Of a stretch of 64,000 nt of DNA, positions 46,983 through 56,600 are shown piece by piece. The notes under the pieces are model-generated. The model saw nothing but the letters and a program-made list of their open reading frames with translations, did not search any database and was not told the DNA's origin. This DNA is from JBAZPT01 sp041645535 (GTDB taxonomy: Bacteria; Patescibacteriota; Minisyncoccia; Moranbacterales; UBA2206): assembly GCA_041645535.1 (NCBI GenBank), contig JBAZPT010000001.1, positions 310,001 to 374,000 of the forward strand, read 5' to 3'. A program made the translations under genes and the position numbers. Position 1 is the stretch's first letter, and every line of letters starts with the position of its first letter.

Positions 46983-48224
46983 TCACTCATATCTAAGGGC
47001 TTCCATTGGACTTACGCGCGAAGCCTTGCGGGCAGGATACATGCCAAAAATCAAACCGATCAAAATCGTCACTGCCGTGGCAATAACAATTGAATCGCCA
47101 GTAATCAAAAACTGCCAGGTGTAGCCCAGCCGGTTGATAATGACTGCCGCCAGATAAGAAACCAAAATTCCAAACAATATCCCCAGAACTCCGCCAGCAA
47201 ATGTGATGAAAACCGACTCAATCAAAAATTGCGAAACAATATTTGCGTTTCGAGCCCCCACGGCTTTTCGCAGTCCAATTTCACGGATGCGCTGATTGAC
47301 CGCGATGAGCATAATATTCATAATCCCCACTCCGCCGACCAAAAGCGAAATGGCCGCGATAGAGGTCAGAAAATATTTTAAAATATCTGTGATGCTAGTC
47401 AGTGTGGTTAGCGCCTGCGCCGTCGTGCGCACTGAAAAGTCGTCGTCAGACGGATCTTTAATACTATGGTTATGCCGCAGAGTGGTTTTAATATCCGCGA
47501 CTGTTCGATCCAGATTTTGGGGATTATTAACCTTGGCGCGGATAAAATTAAGATAATCAATGCCCAAGATCAATTTTTGCGCCGTAAAAAGCGGTATGTA
47601 CATAGTCTCATCAGTATTGGAAAAGCCGGACGATCCTTTTTTCTCCAAAACTCCGATCACCGTAAAATTCAAATCTTTAATGGAAAGCGCTTTGCCGATT
47701 GGATCCTCATTAGGGAAAAAATCCTTGATGCGGTCCGCGCCCAACACCACCACCCGCGCCAGATTTGTTTCTTCTTCAGGCATAAAAAATCTGCCCTCTC
47801 CCACCTTGATATTTTCCACATTGATCAAATCAGAACTCACGCCCTGGAATGTCACGGCAAAACTGTTGTCCTGATGTTTGGCTATTGCCGAACCAGTTAC
47901 ATAGCCGGAAACATTTGTAATATCCGGAGCATTGGCTTTACTTCCGATTGATTTTAGGTCTTTATATTTTAGCGTAGTGATGATTGTTCCGAAAACGGTA
48001 GCTGGCGGACCCTTTTCTTCCGACCCGCCCGGGAGAATTCCCACCAGATTGGAACCGACGCCCGCCACCTGATCCAAGATCAACTGTTGGGCGCTGGCGC
48101 CGATGGCCATAACAATAATCACCGACGCCACGCCGATAATAATTCCCAGCACAGTCAAAAAAGAGCGCCACTTGGCCGCCATCAAGTTTTTGTATGATAT
48201 TTTTATCGGATTGGCTAAAAGCAT
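46983..48224 (-). CDS. MacB-like ABC transporter permease 1
   Basis: The 413-residue permease has an N-terminal helix (SYKNLMAAKWRSFLTVLGIIIGVA), an extracytoplasmic domain and three C-terminal helices with GLRKAVGARNANIVSQF and a final PARKASRVSPMEALRYE. It belongs with the ATPase and membrane fusion protein upstream to form a MacAB-type exporter; no outer-membrane partner gene is seen. Gene order on the minus strand is fusion protein, ATPase, giant protein, permease 1, permease 2. Confidence 0.87.
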   Translation of the reverse strand: MLLANPIKISYKNLMAAKWRSFLTVLGIIIGVASVIIVMAIGASAQQLILDQVAGVGSNLVGILPGGSEEKGPPATVFGTIITTLKYKDLKSIGSKANAPDITNVSGYVTGSAIAKHQDNSFAVTFQGVSSDLINVENIKVGEGRFFMPEEETNLARVVVLGADRIKDFFPNEDPIGKALSIKDLNFTVIGVLEKKGSSGFSNTDETMYIPLFTAQKLILGIDYLNFIRAKVNNPQNLDRTVADIKTTLRHNHSIKDPSDDDFSVRTTAQALTTLTSITDILKYFLTSIAAISLLVGGVGIMNIMLIAVNQRIREIGLRKAVGARNANIVSQFLIESVFITFAGGVLGILFGILVSYLAAVIINRLGYTWQFLITGDSIVIATAVTILIGLIFGMYPARKASRVSPMEALRYE

Positions 48225-48254
48225 TTGATAAAAACTTTAACTCTTATAAATAAA

Positions 48255-51200
48255 TTATTTTTTCCAGACAAAAGACAACTGCTCCTTATAAAGATAGCTA
48301 CTGCCAAGTTTATGAGCTTCTGAAAGATTAATTTCTTCTGATTTGCCGTTATTATCCTTTAATCTGGAGGAAGATAGCGCCTCATAAAATTTTCCCGCGC
48401 GGTTAGTTGAATGCCCTAGTGATGCTTTGAATAAAATTCCATCAAATTCATTGTTTTTTGCAAAATCAATGACGCATTTGGTAATTTTTTCATACAGCTT
48501 TTTAGCAGAAACTTTTGCTAACATTTCCACTGCGGGGTTGGGACAATAAAGCAAATATTTTTTACCATCCGGCTCTGGCATTGCCAACAACATAACAGTA
48601 CCGACATTTTTGTTCCGCTCCTCATCAAACAACACAAACTCAAAATATTTTTTATTTTCAAGCATTTCCGGATCATCTGCAAGACAGACATCCGCCACCA
48701 TGCGCGCATGAGCATTTTCTTTGTTTTTGCTGAAATAACCCCTGAGTTCTCTCATTTTATTACTTTTTTTCTGTTCGCCGAGTTCCTTTTTTTGTTGGTC
48801 AACCTCAAGAACTTCTTCATACTTTTCCAACTCTCCTTGAATTTCTTGAAAACATCTACTTCTCATGCTTTCCATATTGTTAGCACTTATAGATCCAGAT
48901 ACTGATTTATTTTTAAGAGCTTCAGCTACCTGATATAACAAATCATTTTCAAGATTCGCCAATAATCTAGCACTAAAACGGGAGGCGATGTTCTCTGCCT
49001 CATTTTTTAGTTCTGGAATTTTTTGAAAACGCGCTTTCAAAACCGAAGTTATTTTCTTTTGAACTATCTTATCATTCAACTTATCCGCCGGCAGTTTAGC
49101 TAAGTCACTTGATATTTTTGTCGATAATTCTTTCAACCCTTCTTCTGAAATTACTTTTTCTCCAGTGCCGACAAAAAATATTTTGTCTGGACCGGACAGC
49201 GCCTTATCAGTTATTTCCTTGATTGTATCTTTGAGGCGATCGCCAAAACGTTCTGCCAGTTCGGTAAGCATAATATATTCCTTTTCTATTTCTGAAGAAC
49301 TTTCACCGGCTCTATCTCGTGTTCCGCCTATAAAGTTTTCGTATTCATCGCGCAATTGGTAGGCAAATATAATATCGGTAATTTCATCATCAGACTTGTC
49401 CTTAATATATTCCAATAATTTGCCTTCGATAGTTTCCGGAATATCTTCTTTGCCCTGAAATTTTTCGCGGAAAAAATTTTCAAGGGCGTTAACGCTGGCA
49501 AGACCGGATATTTTTTGTATGTGGTCAGTATATTTTTTTAAAATCGCAGGATTAATTATTTCGCCCTCTTTAATTTTAATTTCAGAAACGCCGTCAACTA
49601 AAATTTTATAGCCATCTCTGGAAAATTTATATTGATACAAATCTTCCATCCTATCTTTATATTTATCTATGTGCGCGTAAGTATTGTAATTTCTCTGGGG
49701 ATAAACTTCTCGACAAGCTAACTCATATAATTTTTTATCTTCTTCTAATATTGGCCTGTTTTCGGCTATATCTAAAACTATAGATTTTAATTTTTCGATC
49801 AAAATCTTTTTTTCTTCCGGATTATTTTCTTTTTTAATAAAGCTATCTATATAAAACTCCTGAAACCCGCTACTAAAATCTTTAACTTCAGTGAATAATT
49901 TTTTAAATTTATTGATATAATTTACCACATCTTCTGAACTGACCAAAATAGCATCCTTAAAAAACTGCCTCGCTTTTTCTTTTGAAAATCCAGCTTTTTC
50001 AATAAAGTCAGCATATTCAATTAAAAAATATTGTAACTTTTCTATTTCATCGGAATTAAAATTTCTTTCAAATAAATCAGCAAATTTAATACCTGTTATT
50101 CCGGAATCAATGAAAACATGCAATTTTTTTGGAAAAGAGAAATATTTAATATTTTCAGAAATCCACTTATCATAATTTGCTAATGAAGAATCCTTCATTA
50201 GCTCAATTTTTCGCGAAAATGTTTCCGTTGGCAAATTACTAAAAGCACTTAATTTTAATTTTTCTTCATTAACTATTAATATTAATTGATTATAAATATC
50301 CCGATTCAAGTCGCGCAGGTGAGAAAAACTAGAATCCATTAATTTCATGATTAAATCAATTTTGTTCAATTTTAATAATTTTCCTATATATCTGTTCTGT
50401 TGTTCTGGTTTCAAAAAATCAAAAACCAACAACATTTTCTCCTGGTCATTTTTTTCAATCTGTTCCGCCACCCAATTATAATCCTGATGCAAAAGTTTTT
50501 TTACCCAGTCAATATTTTCATACAATAAGCCTAGATTTCCCGAACTGATAAGATCTTTAATTATATTCAGTCCGTAATTTTCATCCTCTTCAGACAATTT
50601 CATATAAACATTAGGAATTTTCTCCAGCAATTCGATGGCTTTTTTATAAGAATTATCCATTTCGGAAAGAAAATCCAAAACAATCATGTAATTGCTTATA
50701 TTATGGGCACTATATCCCTCTAGGTAATGGTTATTTAAAATAAAACCTGCGATTTCTTTATTTATAAAACCCTGATCTCTTGCTACCTGAATAAGCTCAA
50801 GAGCCTTAAAAGGATAATCCGGCATATATAATTCTATGGCCTTAAGGACATTGGGATTTTCAAAAGCTTTATAGTTTTTAAGAGCCACTAATTCAAACCC
50901 TCGCCTAATCATAATGTCAAAAATTTCACTTGAAAATTTTCCTTGCTTTTTAAATGCTGCTTGTAAAATAATTTCAATTTCATTATGGTTATATTTTTCA
51001 ACAATCATTTTCATTAAAGATTCAGGCACATAATCTAGTTTCTTAAGTATGCTATCATCTCCATAAAATTTACAGTTGGAAAGACTTTCCTCTAATCCTC
51101 TTGAAATTAAATATTCAACTTCTTTCTTTGAAAGAGGCGTTCTATCTTTACTCCAAGATGCGGAATAATCAACCAAATCCTCAGCTTTATATTCTTTGAT

Positions 51201-51602
51201 ATCTATCCTCTCCTCTTTTATAAATTTTTCATCGCCAAGCAGAGCAATTCTTGCTTTTTGCTTGAGCATACCATCTTTTTCGTTTTTTTCAATCTCTCTT
51301 AAGCGGAAAAATAAAACCTTTTCAGCGGTTTTCATCATTTTTTCCGGAGGTGTATGAATTTCTCCTTCCTGCTTTAAAATTTTCTTGGAAATATTAAAAA
51401 GGGAATCGAGCTCCCTTTCAATATATTCTTCGGATTTTTCCGGAGAATCATCTTCCACAACAAAAAGATTAAGAACATCGTGAATCCTCTTTTTTACTTG
51501 CTCCGCTCGCTCAAAAGACTCTTTTGCGTTTTTTTCCAGATCAGCCTCATCCTCTCCGGGTTCCCTCTTTATTGAAGTTAAATGTTTACCTTCGTTAAAC
51601 AT
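48255..51602 (-). CDS. Giant (1115-residue) helical protein with acetyltransferase-like C-terminus
   Basis: Cytoplasmic by prediction: no signal peptide or membrane helix. Residues ~150-560 are short Leu/Ile/Lys-rich helices resembling an alpha-solenoid. Residues ~760-950 are Glu/Lys-rich helices. The last ~150 (MRELRGYFSKNKENAHARMVADVCLAD... , FVLFDEERNKNVGTVMLLAM, KCVIDFAKNNEFDGILF) look like an alpha/beta domain of GNAT type, without a clear acetyl-CoA loop. I do not recognise the whole protein; similar giants occur in Patescibacteria. It sits inside the exporter operon, four bases downstream of the ATPase gene and 30 bases upstream of permease 1, so a role in export or in preparing the cargo is possible. 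(The first quoted run is abbreviated: it begins MRELRGYFSKNKENAHAR.). Confidence 0.55.
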   Translation of the reverse strand: MFNEGKHLTSIKREPGEDEADLEKNAKESFERAEQVKKRIHDVLNLFVVEDDSPEKSEEYIERELDSLFNISKKILKQEGEIHTPPEKMMKTAEKVLFFRLREIEKNEKDGMLKQKARIALLGDEKFIKEERIDIKEYKAEDLVDYSASWSKDRTPLSKKEVEYLISRGLEESLSNCKFYGDDSILKKLDYVPESLMKMIVEKYNHNEIEIILQAAFKKQGKFSSEIFDIMIRRGFELVALKNYKAFENPNVLKAIELYMPDYPFKALELIQVARDQGFINKEIAGFILNNHYLEGYSAHNISNYMIVLDFLSEMDNSYKKAIELLEKIPNVYMKLSEEDENYGLNIIKDLISSGNLGLLYENIDWVKKLLHQDYNWVAEQIEKNDQEKMLLVFDFLKPEQQNRYIGKLLKLNKIDLIMKLMDSSFSHLRDLNRDIYNQLILIVNEEKLKLSAFSNLPTETFSRKIELMKDSSLANYDKWISENIKYFSFPKKLHVFIDSGITGIKFADLFERNFNSDEIEKLQYFLIEYADFIEKAGFSKEKARQFFKDAILVSSEDVVNYINKFKKLFTEVKDFSSGFQEFYIDSFIKKENNPEEKKILIEKLKSIVLDIAENRPILEEDKKLYELACREVYPQRNYNTYAHIDKYKDRMEDLYQYKFSRDGYKILVDGVSEIKIKEGEIINPAILKKYTDHIQKISGLASVNALENFFREKFQGKEDIPETIEGKLLEYIKDKSDDEITDIIFAYQLRDEYENFIGGTRDRAGESSSEIEKEYIMLTELAERFGDRLKDTIKEITDKALSGPDKIFFVGTGEKVISEEGLKELSTKISSDLAKLPADKLNDKIVQKKITSVLKARFQKIPELKNEAENIASRFSARLLANLENDLLYQVAEALKNKSVSGSISANNMESMRSRCFQEIQGELEKYEEVLEVDQQKKELGEQKKSNKMRELRGYFSKNKENAHARMVADVCLADDPEMLENKKYFEFVLFDEERNKNVGTVMLLAMPEPDGKKYLLYCPNPAVEMLAKVSAKKLYEKITKCVIDFAKNNEFDGILFKASLGHSTNRAGKFYEALSSSRLKDNNGKSEEINLSEAHKLGSSYLYKEQLSFVWKK

Positions 51603-51606
51603 AAGC

Positions 51607-52422
51607 TTATTTTAATATCTCTCCGTCTTTAGCCACCCTCCTATTTTCCACCGGATAGTCTTTGACGATATTTCCATCCCGCATGAGAATTATTCTTTTA
51701 GCATGCTCGGCCGTGATCATTTCATGCGTGACCAAAATTATGGTATGGCCTTCATTATTCAGCTCCTGGAAAATTTTCATGATTTGCGTTCCGGTTTTCG
51801 AATCGAGATTACCAGTCGGCTCATCGGCAAAAATCACTTCCGGGTCCAAGACTAGCGCGCGGGCAATGGCCACTCTTTGTTTTTCTCCGCCGGACAATTG
51901 ATTGGAAAGATAATTGGCGCGGTGATCCATCGAAACCGCCTTGAGCGCTTTATTCACTTTTTCGGCATTGCTTTCCTTGATTGAATTTTTCTTGCCCCCA
52001 CACCAATCTAAAAAATATTGCCAAATATTCTTTCCTGACGCACCTGATTCTTTTTTTGAAGATTGGTGTGGGGGTGAATCGTAAAGCAGAGGCAGTTCCA
52101 CATTTTCAAAAACACTAGTCCGCGGAAGCAGATTGAAAGTCTGAAAAACAAAACCGATTTTTTGGTTGCGGAGATCGGCCAATTCATCTTCGGAAAATTT
52201 GGCCGTATCCCGTCCTTCAAAAATATATTCCCCTTCTGTCGGCCGATCCAAAAATCCCAAAAGCTGCATCAGCGTCGATTTCCCGGAACCAGAGGGTCCC
52301 ATAATTGAAACGAATTCCCCCTTTTCAATAGCAAAACTAACGCCGCAAACCGCCTGCGTCGCCACGCCCTCGTTGTCATATGTTTTGCACAAATTTTGGA
52401 CCTGGATTAAGGGATTTGACAT
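51607..52422 (-). CDS. MacB/LolD-type ABC transporter ATPase with in-frame repeat insert
   Basis: Energises the exporter. The 271-residue protein has MGPSGSGKSTL at 41-51 (Walker A), LSGGEKQRVAIARAL at 176-190 and VIFADEPTGNLD at 196-207. It is about 35 residues longer than its family. The extra segment at about 115-150 (DSPPHQ ... WCGGKK) is encoded by a family A stem-loop element in the helical subdomain, ahead of the signature motif. All nucleotide-binding motifs are intact, so the ATPase is probably active. Its start codon lies inside the promoter of the divergent 62-residue gene. Confidence 0.92.
   Translation of the reverse strand: MSNPLIQVQNLCKTYDNEGVATQAVCGVSFAIEKGEFVSIMGPSGSGKSTLMQLLGFLDRPTEGEYIFEGRDTAKFSEDELADLRNQKIGFVFQTFNLLPRTSVFENVELPLLYDSPPHQSSKKESGASGKNIWQYFLDWCGGKKNSIKESNAEKVNKALKAVSMDHRANYLSNQLSGGEKQRVAIARALVLDPEVIFADEPTGNLDSKTGTQIMKIFQELNNEGHTIILVTHEMITAEHAKRIILMRDGNIVKDYPVENRRVAKDGEILK
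51994..52075. repeat. Stem-loop element, family A, in frame in the ABC ATPase gene
   Basis: CCCCCACACCAATCT (51995-52009) and AGATTGGTGTGGGGG (52060-52074) form a perfect 15-base inverted repeat. The ends translate as SPPHQ and WCGG as in thpR. The inner arm bases differ from the thpR copy but stay complementary. Confidence 0.88.
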
Positions 52423-52444
52423 AAGAGTAAAAAAGGAGTATAAT
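52416..52444 (+). promoter_or_regulatory. Consensus promoter of the 62-residue protein gene
   Basis: TTGACA (52416-52421), a 17-base spacer and TATAAT (52439-52444). It overlaps the ATPase start codon on the other strand, so the two transcription units could interfere. Confidence 0.88.
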
Positions 52445-52510
52445 TGTATATTACCTTGAAAATCTATTAAAATTCAAATGGCTTAAATAAGCCAGAGGAG
52501 GTGAATAAGA

Positions 52511-52699
52511 GTGGCAAAACCTAAGAAGGAAATAAAGGTAATATTTAGAGAGAAGTCATCATGGCAGAAAGATGACTGTATCTCTGGATGTGGATCAAAT
52601 TCAACGCTTGAAGCAGTTTACAAAAACTCACTAGTCAGGTGCTGTGAAAAAGAGAGTTGCAAGAATCTTGCTGCAAGACTGGCCAAAGTGCCATATTAA
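52511..52699 (+). CDS. 62-residue Cys-rich protein in an autonomous cassette
   Basis: GTG start eight to ten bases after GAGGAGG. The sequence MAKPKKEIKVIFREKSSW is followed by five cysteines (DDCISGC, CCEKESC) that could bind zinc or iron. No family is recognised and no membrane helix is seen. An exact consensus promoter (52416) and its own terminator (52721-52754) flank it, on the opposite strand to the exporter operon between the fusion-protein and ATPase genes. The architecture is the same as the genes at 44456 and 59600, though the proteins are unrelated. Confidence 0.72.
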   Translation: MAKPKKEIKVIFREKSSWQKDDCISGCGSNSTLEAVYKNSLVRCCEKESCKNLAARLAKVPY

Positions 52700-52720
52700 G
52701 TGAACTTCTTTTAATCTGTG

Positions 52721-52754
52721 AAAGGGATGATTGCCTCATCCCTTTCTTTTTTAT
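52721..52754 (+). terminator. Terminator of the 62-residue protein gene
   Basis: GAAAGGGATGA and TCATCCCTTTC form an 11-base stem followed by TTTTTT. It lies at the 3' end of the convergent fusion-protein gene. Confidence 0.88.
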
Positions 52755-53770
52755 TGTGTTTGCACAAACGTCACCACCTTCTGCCCTTCTTTCAAGCCAG
52801 ATTCAATTTCCACCATGCCTTCATCGCCAGAGAGACCAGTTTGGACCTTGATTTTAGTTGTTGACTTTCCATCAGCATTCAAGATTTGCACGAATTGTTG
52901 CGAACCTTCAGTTTGCACGGCACGGACTGGAATCATCAAAACATTTTCGGCTTCAGCAGTATGGATGTCTATGTTGGCGCTCATGCCAGACTTGATGCGG
53001 TCGTCCAAATTATCCAATTTTAATTTGATGCGATAATCAACCACATCCTGGATAACCGTTGAGGACGGATCGATTTCCGTCACCTTGGCGGGAAAAATAT
53101 CCTGGATTGTCAGCGCGTCAAATGTAACTAAAGCGTCCTGCCCGATTTTAATCTTAGTAATGTCAGATTCTGGAACAAATGTTTCAATATATAAGTCTTG
53201 CGGATCGCCAACCGTGAAAACCGGGGTTGGGCTGTTGGCCACGGTGGTTTCAAAAGGATCGACATTTCTCTTGAGAATCACCCCGTCAATTGGAGAATAC
53301 ATTTGGGTATCGCGAATTTGCACCTGAACCGCTGCGATACCTTCTTCGGAAGATTTTATTTTGGCTCGCTGCGCGTCTTTGTCCTCGTCATTGTATGTGT
53401 CGTCTTTTTCCTTCATGCTGGCCAGCACTTCCTTTTGATATTTCAAATCATACCCAGCTTGTTTGAATTGTGAACCGAGCGTGCCTAAATCCAACTGCGC
53501 CAGAAGCTGGCCGGTTTTGATTGTATCGCCCACGTCAGCCAAAAGCTTAATTACTCGTCCGCTGATTTTAAAAGACAGATCCGTCTGGTTGACGGTTTTT
53601 ATAGTTCCTGTTTCAGAAACAGTCTGCGCTAAATTGCCCCGCGCCACATCCGCGGTCGTATAAACGGTTACCGGCGCCTTGGGACGCAAAAGAAAATAAC
53701 CGCCGGCGATCACCGCTATAATAATTATTGCCCAAATTATCCGCTTTTTGTTTTTGATCATAAAAAACAT
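52751..53770 (-). CDS. Membrane fusion protein (MacA/HlyD family)
   Basis: The 339-residue protein has an N-terminal membrane anchor (IIWAIIIIAVIAGGYFLL), a biotinyl-lipoyl-like hairpin (VSETGTIKTVNQTDLSFKISG, then VGDTIKTGQLLAQLD), a short helical hairpin, a beta-barrel and a membrane-proximal domain. This is the MacA adaptor layout that links a permease to the cell surface. The start could be M1 or M4 (53761). It begins at the stop of rnhA and leads the exporter genes. In a cell without an outer membrane it would serve a monoderm-type export path. Confidence 0.9.
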   Translation of the reverse strand: MFFMIKNKKRIIWAIIIIAVIAGGYFLLRPKAPVTVYTTADVARGNLAQTVSETGTIKTVNQTDLSFKISGRVIKLLADVGDTIKTGQLLAQLDLGTLGSQFKQAGYDLKYQKEVLASMKEKDDTYNDEDKDAQRAKIKSSEEGIAAVQVQIRDTQMYSPIDGVILKRNVDPFETTVANSPTPVFTVGDPQDLYIETFVPESDITKIKIGQDALVTFDALTIQDIFPAKVTEIDPSSTVIQDVVDYRIKLKLDNLDDRIKSGMSANIDIHTAEAENVLMIPVRAVQTEGSQQFVQILNADGKSTTKIKVQTGLSGDEGMVEIESGLKEGQKVVTFVQTQ

Positions 53771-54201
53771 TATAAAAGTTTATGTTGCCTTTCTTGCGCG
53801 TCAAGCGCTTCATTTACCAAACTATCCGCGATTTTATTTTTCTCGCGCGGAATGTGATGAAATGCCACTTTGCCAAAATCCAGCATCAGATTCCATATTT
53901 GGATAAACAGTTTTTGAATATGTTCTTCTGTCAGTTTATATTCGTGGCCTAACTGTTTAACCACTAATTCGCTATCCAAATAGCAAACTACTTCGTAACC
54001 GCGTGTTTTATTTTTTCCCAAAAGCGCTTTGAGTTTTTTAAGTCCAAAAATCAGCGCTTCATATTCGGCTTCGTTGTTAGTTTTCTCGCCGATATACTCG
54101 CCGTATTTTTTGTCAAGCGTTTCGATCCAAACGCCAACTGCCGCCGGCCCGGGATTATTTCTCGATCCGCCATCGGTATACATTATTATTTTTTCAGCCA
54201 T
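53770..54201 (-). CDS. rnhA: Ribonuclease HI-like protein
   Basis: Removes RNA from RNA-DNA hybrids. The 143-residue protein carries the catalytic acids in MYTDGGSRNNPG, NNEAEYEAL, YLDSELV and the C-terminal KNKIADSLVNEA. It is closest to the short type I RNase H forms lacking the basic handle. It touches the fusion-protein start at its stop codon and follows recJ by six bases. Confidence 0.93.
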   Translation of the reverse strand: MAEKIIMYTDGGSRNNPGPAAVGVWIETLDKKYGEYIGEKTNNEAEYEALIFGLKKLKALLGKNKTRGYEVVCYLDSELVVKQLGHEYKLTEEHIQKLFIQIWNLMLDFGKVAFHHIPREKNKIADSLVNEALDAQERQHKLL

Positions 54202-54207
54202 ATGGCA

Positions 54208-55935
54208 TTATTTTAACATATTTTCAGACATCTTCAAATCAACTAATTTCAGCTGGATTTTTTTGTTTCCATTCCACTCGTCTTCCTGCAAATTAAAAAC
54301 TATATCTACTTTGTCGCCGTTTTTTAAATCCGGATATTTATCGCCAAAACCAAACCCAATGGCGTCAAAAATCTTGGGGCTATTATCTCTAGAACGCAAA
54401 GTTAATTTTAAATGTTTGCTGCCATTGCCCACAATCCGTAGACTTTCCACCAGCATATTTCTGGCCAGAAATACCGGCTCCTCATTGCCCTCGCCAAACG
54501 GTTCCATTTTTTTGATCTGGCCGACGAGATCCCAATTTAAATCGTCCGCGCTGATTTCCATATCAATTTCAATCTGCGGCGTTATGTCTTTGTTTTTCAG
54601 CTTTTCCTCAATAAGCTGCCCGAATTTGGCATAAAATTTTTCAATTTTATTATGCGCCACCCGCACGCCGGCCGCCTGTGAATGCCCGCCGAATTTTATC
54701 AGAAGCTCGGAACATTTTTCCAGCGTTTCAATAATATTTATCTGCGGGATGCTGCGCAGCGACCCCACAAATTCCTTATCCTGTTTTTGTAAAATCAGCG
54801 TAGGCTTATTAAACTCATCCGAAATTTTTCCAGCTACCAGCCCCAGAAGCCCCACCGGCCAGTGTTCATTTTCAGCGAAAATAAATTTCTTTTCTTTGAA
54901 CATATTTTCGGCAATGGCGCGCGCTTCACGGGTAATTTCGCCCGTAATTTTTTGCCGGCTCTGGTTTTTGTTTTCCACTTCCAGTGCCATATCGCGCGCT
55001 TTGATGGAATCTTTTTCAATCATCAGTTTATAGGAAAAACTGGCGTGATCCATCCGCCCGGCCGCGTTGATCCGGGGCGCCACCTGAAAAGAAATTTTAT
55101 GCGTGTCCGGCAAATCATCTTCTGAAATAGAAATTCGGCCAACCTTGAACATTTCCAGCAGCCCTTTTCTCTTGGTCTTGGAAAGCACAATGAGCCCATA
55201 TTTCGCCAGCACCCGATTTTCTCCCAAAAGCGGAACGCAATCCGCCACTGTTCCAATCGCTACCAGATCCAGCGACCATTTGAGCTGTTCAGCATCTTGC
55301 GGTTTCATTTTTTGATACAATGCCTGCGCCAATTTGAAAGCCACGCCCACGCCGGCTAAATTCTTTTCCGGATATTGGCAGCCTTTTACATTAGCATTTA
55401 TGATCGCGAGCGCTTTAGGAAGTTCCTGCGGAACATGGTGGTGATCCGTAATAATAACATCCATTTTTAACTTCGCGGCTTTTTCGATTTCTTCCTGGCT
55501 GGTAATTCCGCAATCGACCGTGATTATTAAATTGACTTTTTCCTGGTGCAAAAATTCAACGGCCTCCATATTCATCCCATAGCCTTCCAGCTGGCGGTCG
55601 GGAATATAAACCACGATGTTTTCAAAACCCAATTTTTCCAGCGTTTCAAAAAGCAAAGCGGTGGCCGTCACTCCGTCCGCGTCATAGTCGCCATAAATGG
55701 CAATTTTCTCTTTTTTTTCTTTGGCCTCCGCGATTCTGGCCATTGCCTTTTCCATATCAGCAAAAAGAAATGGGTTGAGAACATCGGTTTCATAGTCGGC
55801 TTTAAAATATTTTTCGATGTCCTCTTTTTTTTCAATACCGCGATTACATAGCAGATGCAAAACCACTGGATGATATTTTTTCACCAATTCAGCGTCTTTT
55901 ATTTCTTTTTTTCCCTTTAATTTCCAGTTTGGCAT
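54208..55935 (-). CDS. recJ: Single-stranded DNA exonuclease RecJ
   Basis: A 5'-3' exonuclease in recombination and mismatch repair. The 575-residue protein has AIYGDYDADGVTATALL (motif I), VDCGITSQEEI, ITDHHHVP (DHH), and GTVADCVPL. The DHHA1 part has GGHSQAAGVRV and is followed by an OB-type domain. Length is typical. It begins a minus-strand set recJ-rnhA-exporter with very small gaps. Confidence 0.95.
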   Translation of the reverse strand: MPNWKLKGKKEIKDAELVKKYHPVVLHLLCNRGIEKKEDIEKYFKADYETDVLNPFLFADMEKAMARIAEAKEKKEKIAIYGDYDADGVTATALLFETLEKLGFENIVVYIPDRQLEGYGMNMEAVEFLHQEKVNLIITVDCGITSQEEIEKAAKLKMDVIITDHHHVPQELPKALAIINANVKGCQYPEKNLAGVGVAFKLAQALYQKMKPQDAEQLKWSLDLVAIGTVADCVPLLGENRVLAKYGLIVLSKTKRKGLLEMFKVGRISISEDDLPDTHKISFQVAPRINAAGRMDHASFSYKLMIEKDSIKARDMALEVENKNQSRQKITGEITREARAIAENMFKEKKFIFAENEHWPVGLLGLVAGKISDEFNKPTLILQKQDKEFVGSLRSIPQINIIETLEKCSELLIKFGGHSQAAGVRVAHNKIEKFYAKFGQLIEEKLKNKDITPQIEIDMEISADDLNWDLVGQIKKMEPFGEGNEEPVFLARNMLVESLRIVGNGSKHLKLTLRSRDNSPKIFDAIGFGFGDKYPDLKNGDKVDIVFNLQEDEWNGNKKIQLKLVDLKMSENMLK

Positions 55936-55992
55936 TTTTTCAAACGAAAGCGAGGCTTGAAACCCCGCTAGATATTTTCAAATTATGAATTT

Positions 55993-56559
55993 CTAGTTTT
56001 GCGCCTGATTGCACTGCGGACAAATGAATTTCGCGGAATATTCTTTTGTTTGGGCGTTCTTCATTTTTACTGCTAAAACCAGCTGGCCGCCGCAATTCGG
56101 ACACTGAAAATTTTCCCTGAAGCTCATATCCTTGGCGAGTTTCAAGGCGTCCAGTTCATCAGGAGAAAATTTCAATTTGTATTCTTCGGATGTAAAAATC
56201 GCCAGCACTCTTTCCACTGCCTGATTGGGCGTAACAAGATCGCGGGTGATAAAATCTTTGGCGCCCATCTCCTTGGCCCGGCTCCTATCTTCTTCGCGCC
56301 CCATATGGGAAGAAATAACCACCGGAACCCGGCTTGTAGCCACATTTTTTTTAAGCGCCTCAATGAGCGCGAAACCATCCATACGCAGCATAATAATTCC
56401 AGTGAAAATCACATCCGGAATATTTTTTGTCGCTTTGTCGAGCCCATCCACGCCATCCACGGCTTCCTCCACTTCAAAATCGTGCTTTTTGAAAACCTCG
56501 GCATATACTGTCCGCGTCGATTCATCATCATCAACGATTAGGATTTTTAATTTTGCCAT
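55993..56559 (-). CDS. Receiver-domain protein with zinc ribbon, phosphoacceptor Asp missing
   Basis: From MAKLKILIVDDDESTRTVY it has the receiver fold with the acidic pair DDD, the Lys in GAKDFITRD and the Ser/Thr position SSH. At the phosphorylation site the family LDIMMP reads TGIIML, so Asp is replaced by Gly. The C-terminal part has CPNC ... CPQC, a zinc ribbon. It should not be phosphorylated normally and may bind partners or nucleic acid constitutively. No histidine kinase is adjacent. The open frame reaches 56610; the Met at 56559 fits the domain start. Confidence 0.8.
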   Translation of the reverse strand: MAKLKILIVDDDESTRTVYAEVFKKHDFEVEEAVDGVDGLDKATKNIPDVIFTGIIMLRMDGFALIEALKKNVATSRVPVVISSHMGREEDRSRAKEMGAKDFITRDLVTPNQAVERVLAIFTSEEYKLKFSPDELDALKLAKDMSFRENFQCPNCGGQLVLAVKMKNAQTKEYSAKFICPQCNQAQN

Positions 56560-56600
56560 TTTTGTCTTGAGCGATAGCGAGAAGCTATAAAAATGAGCAT

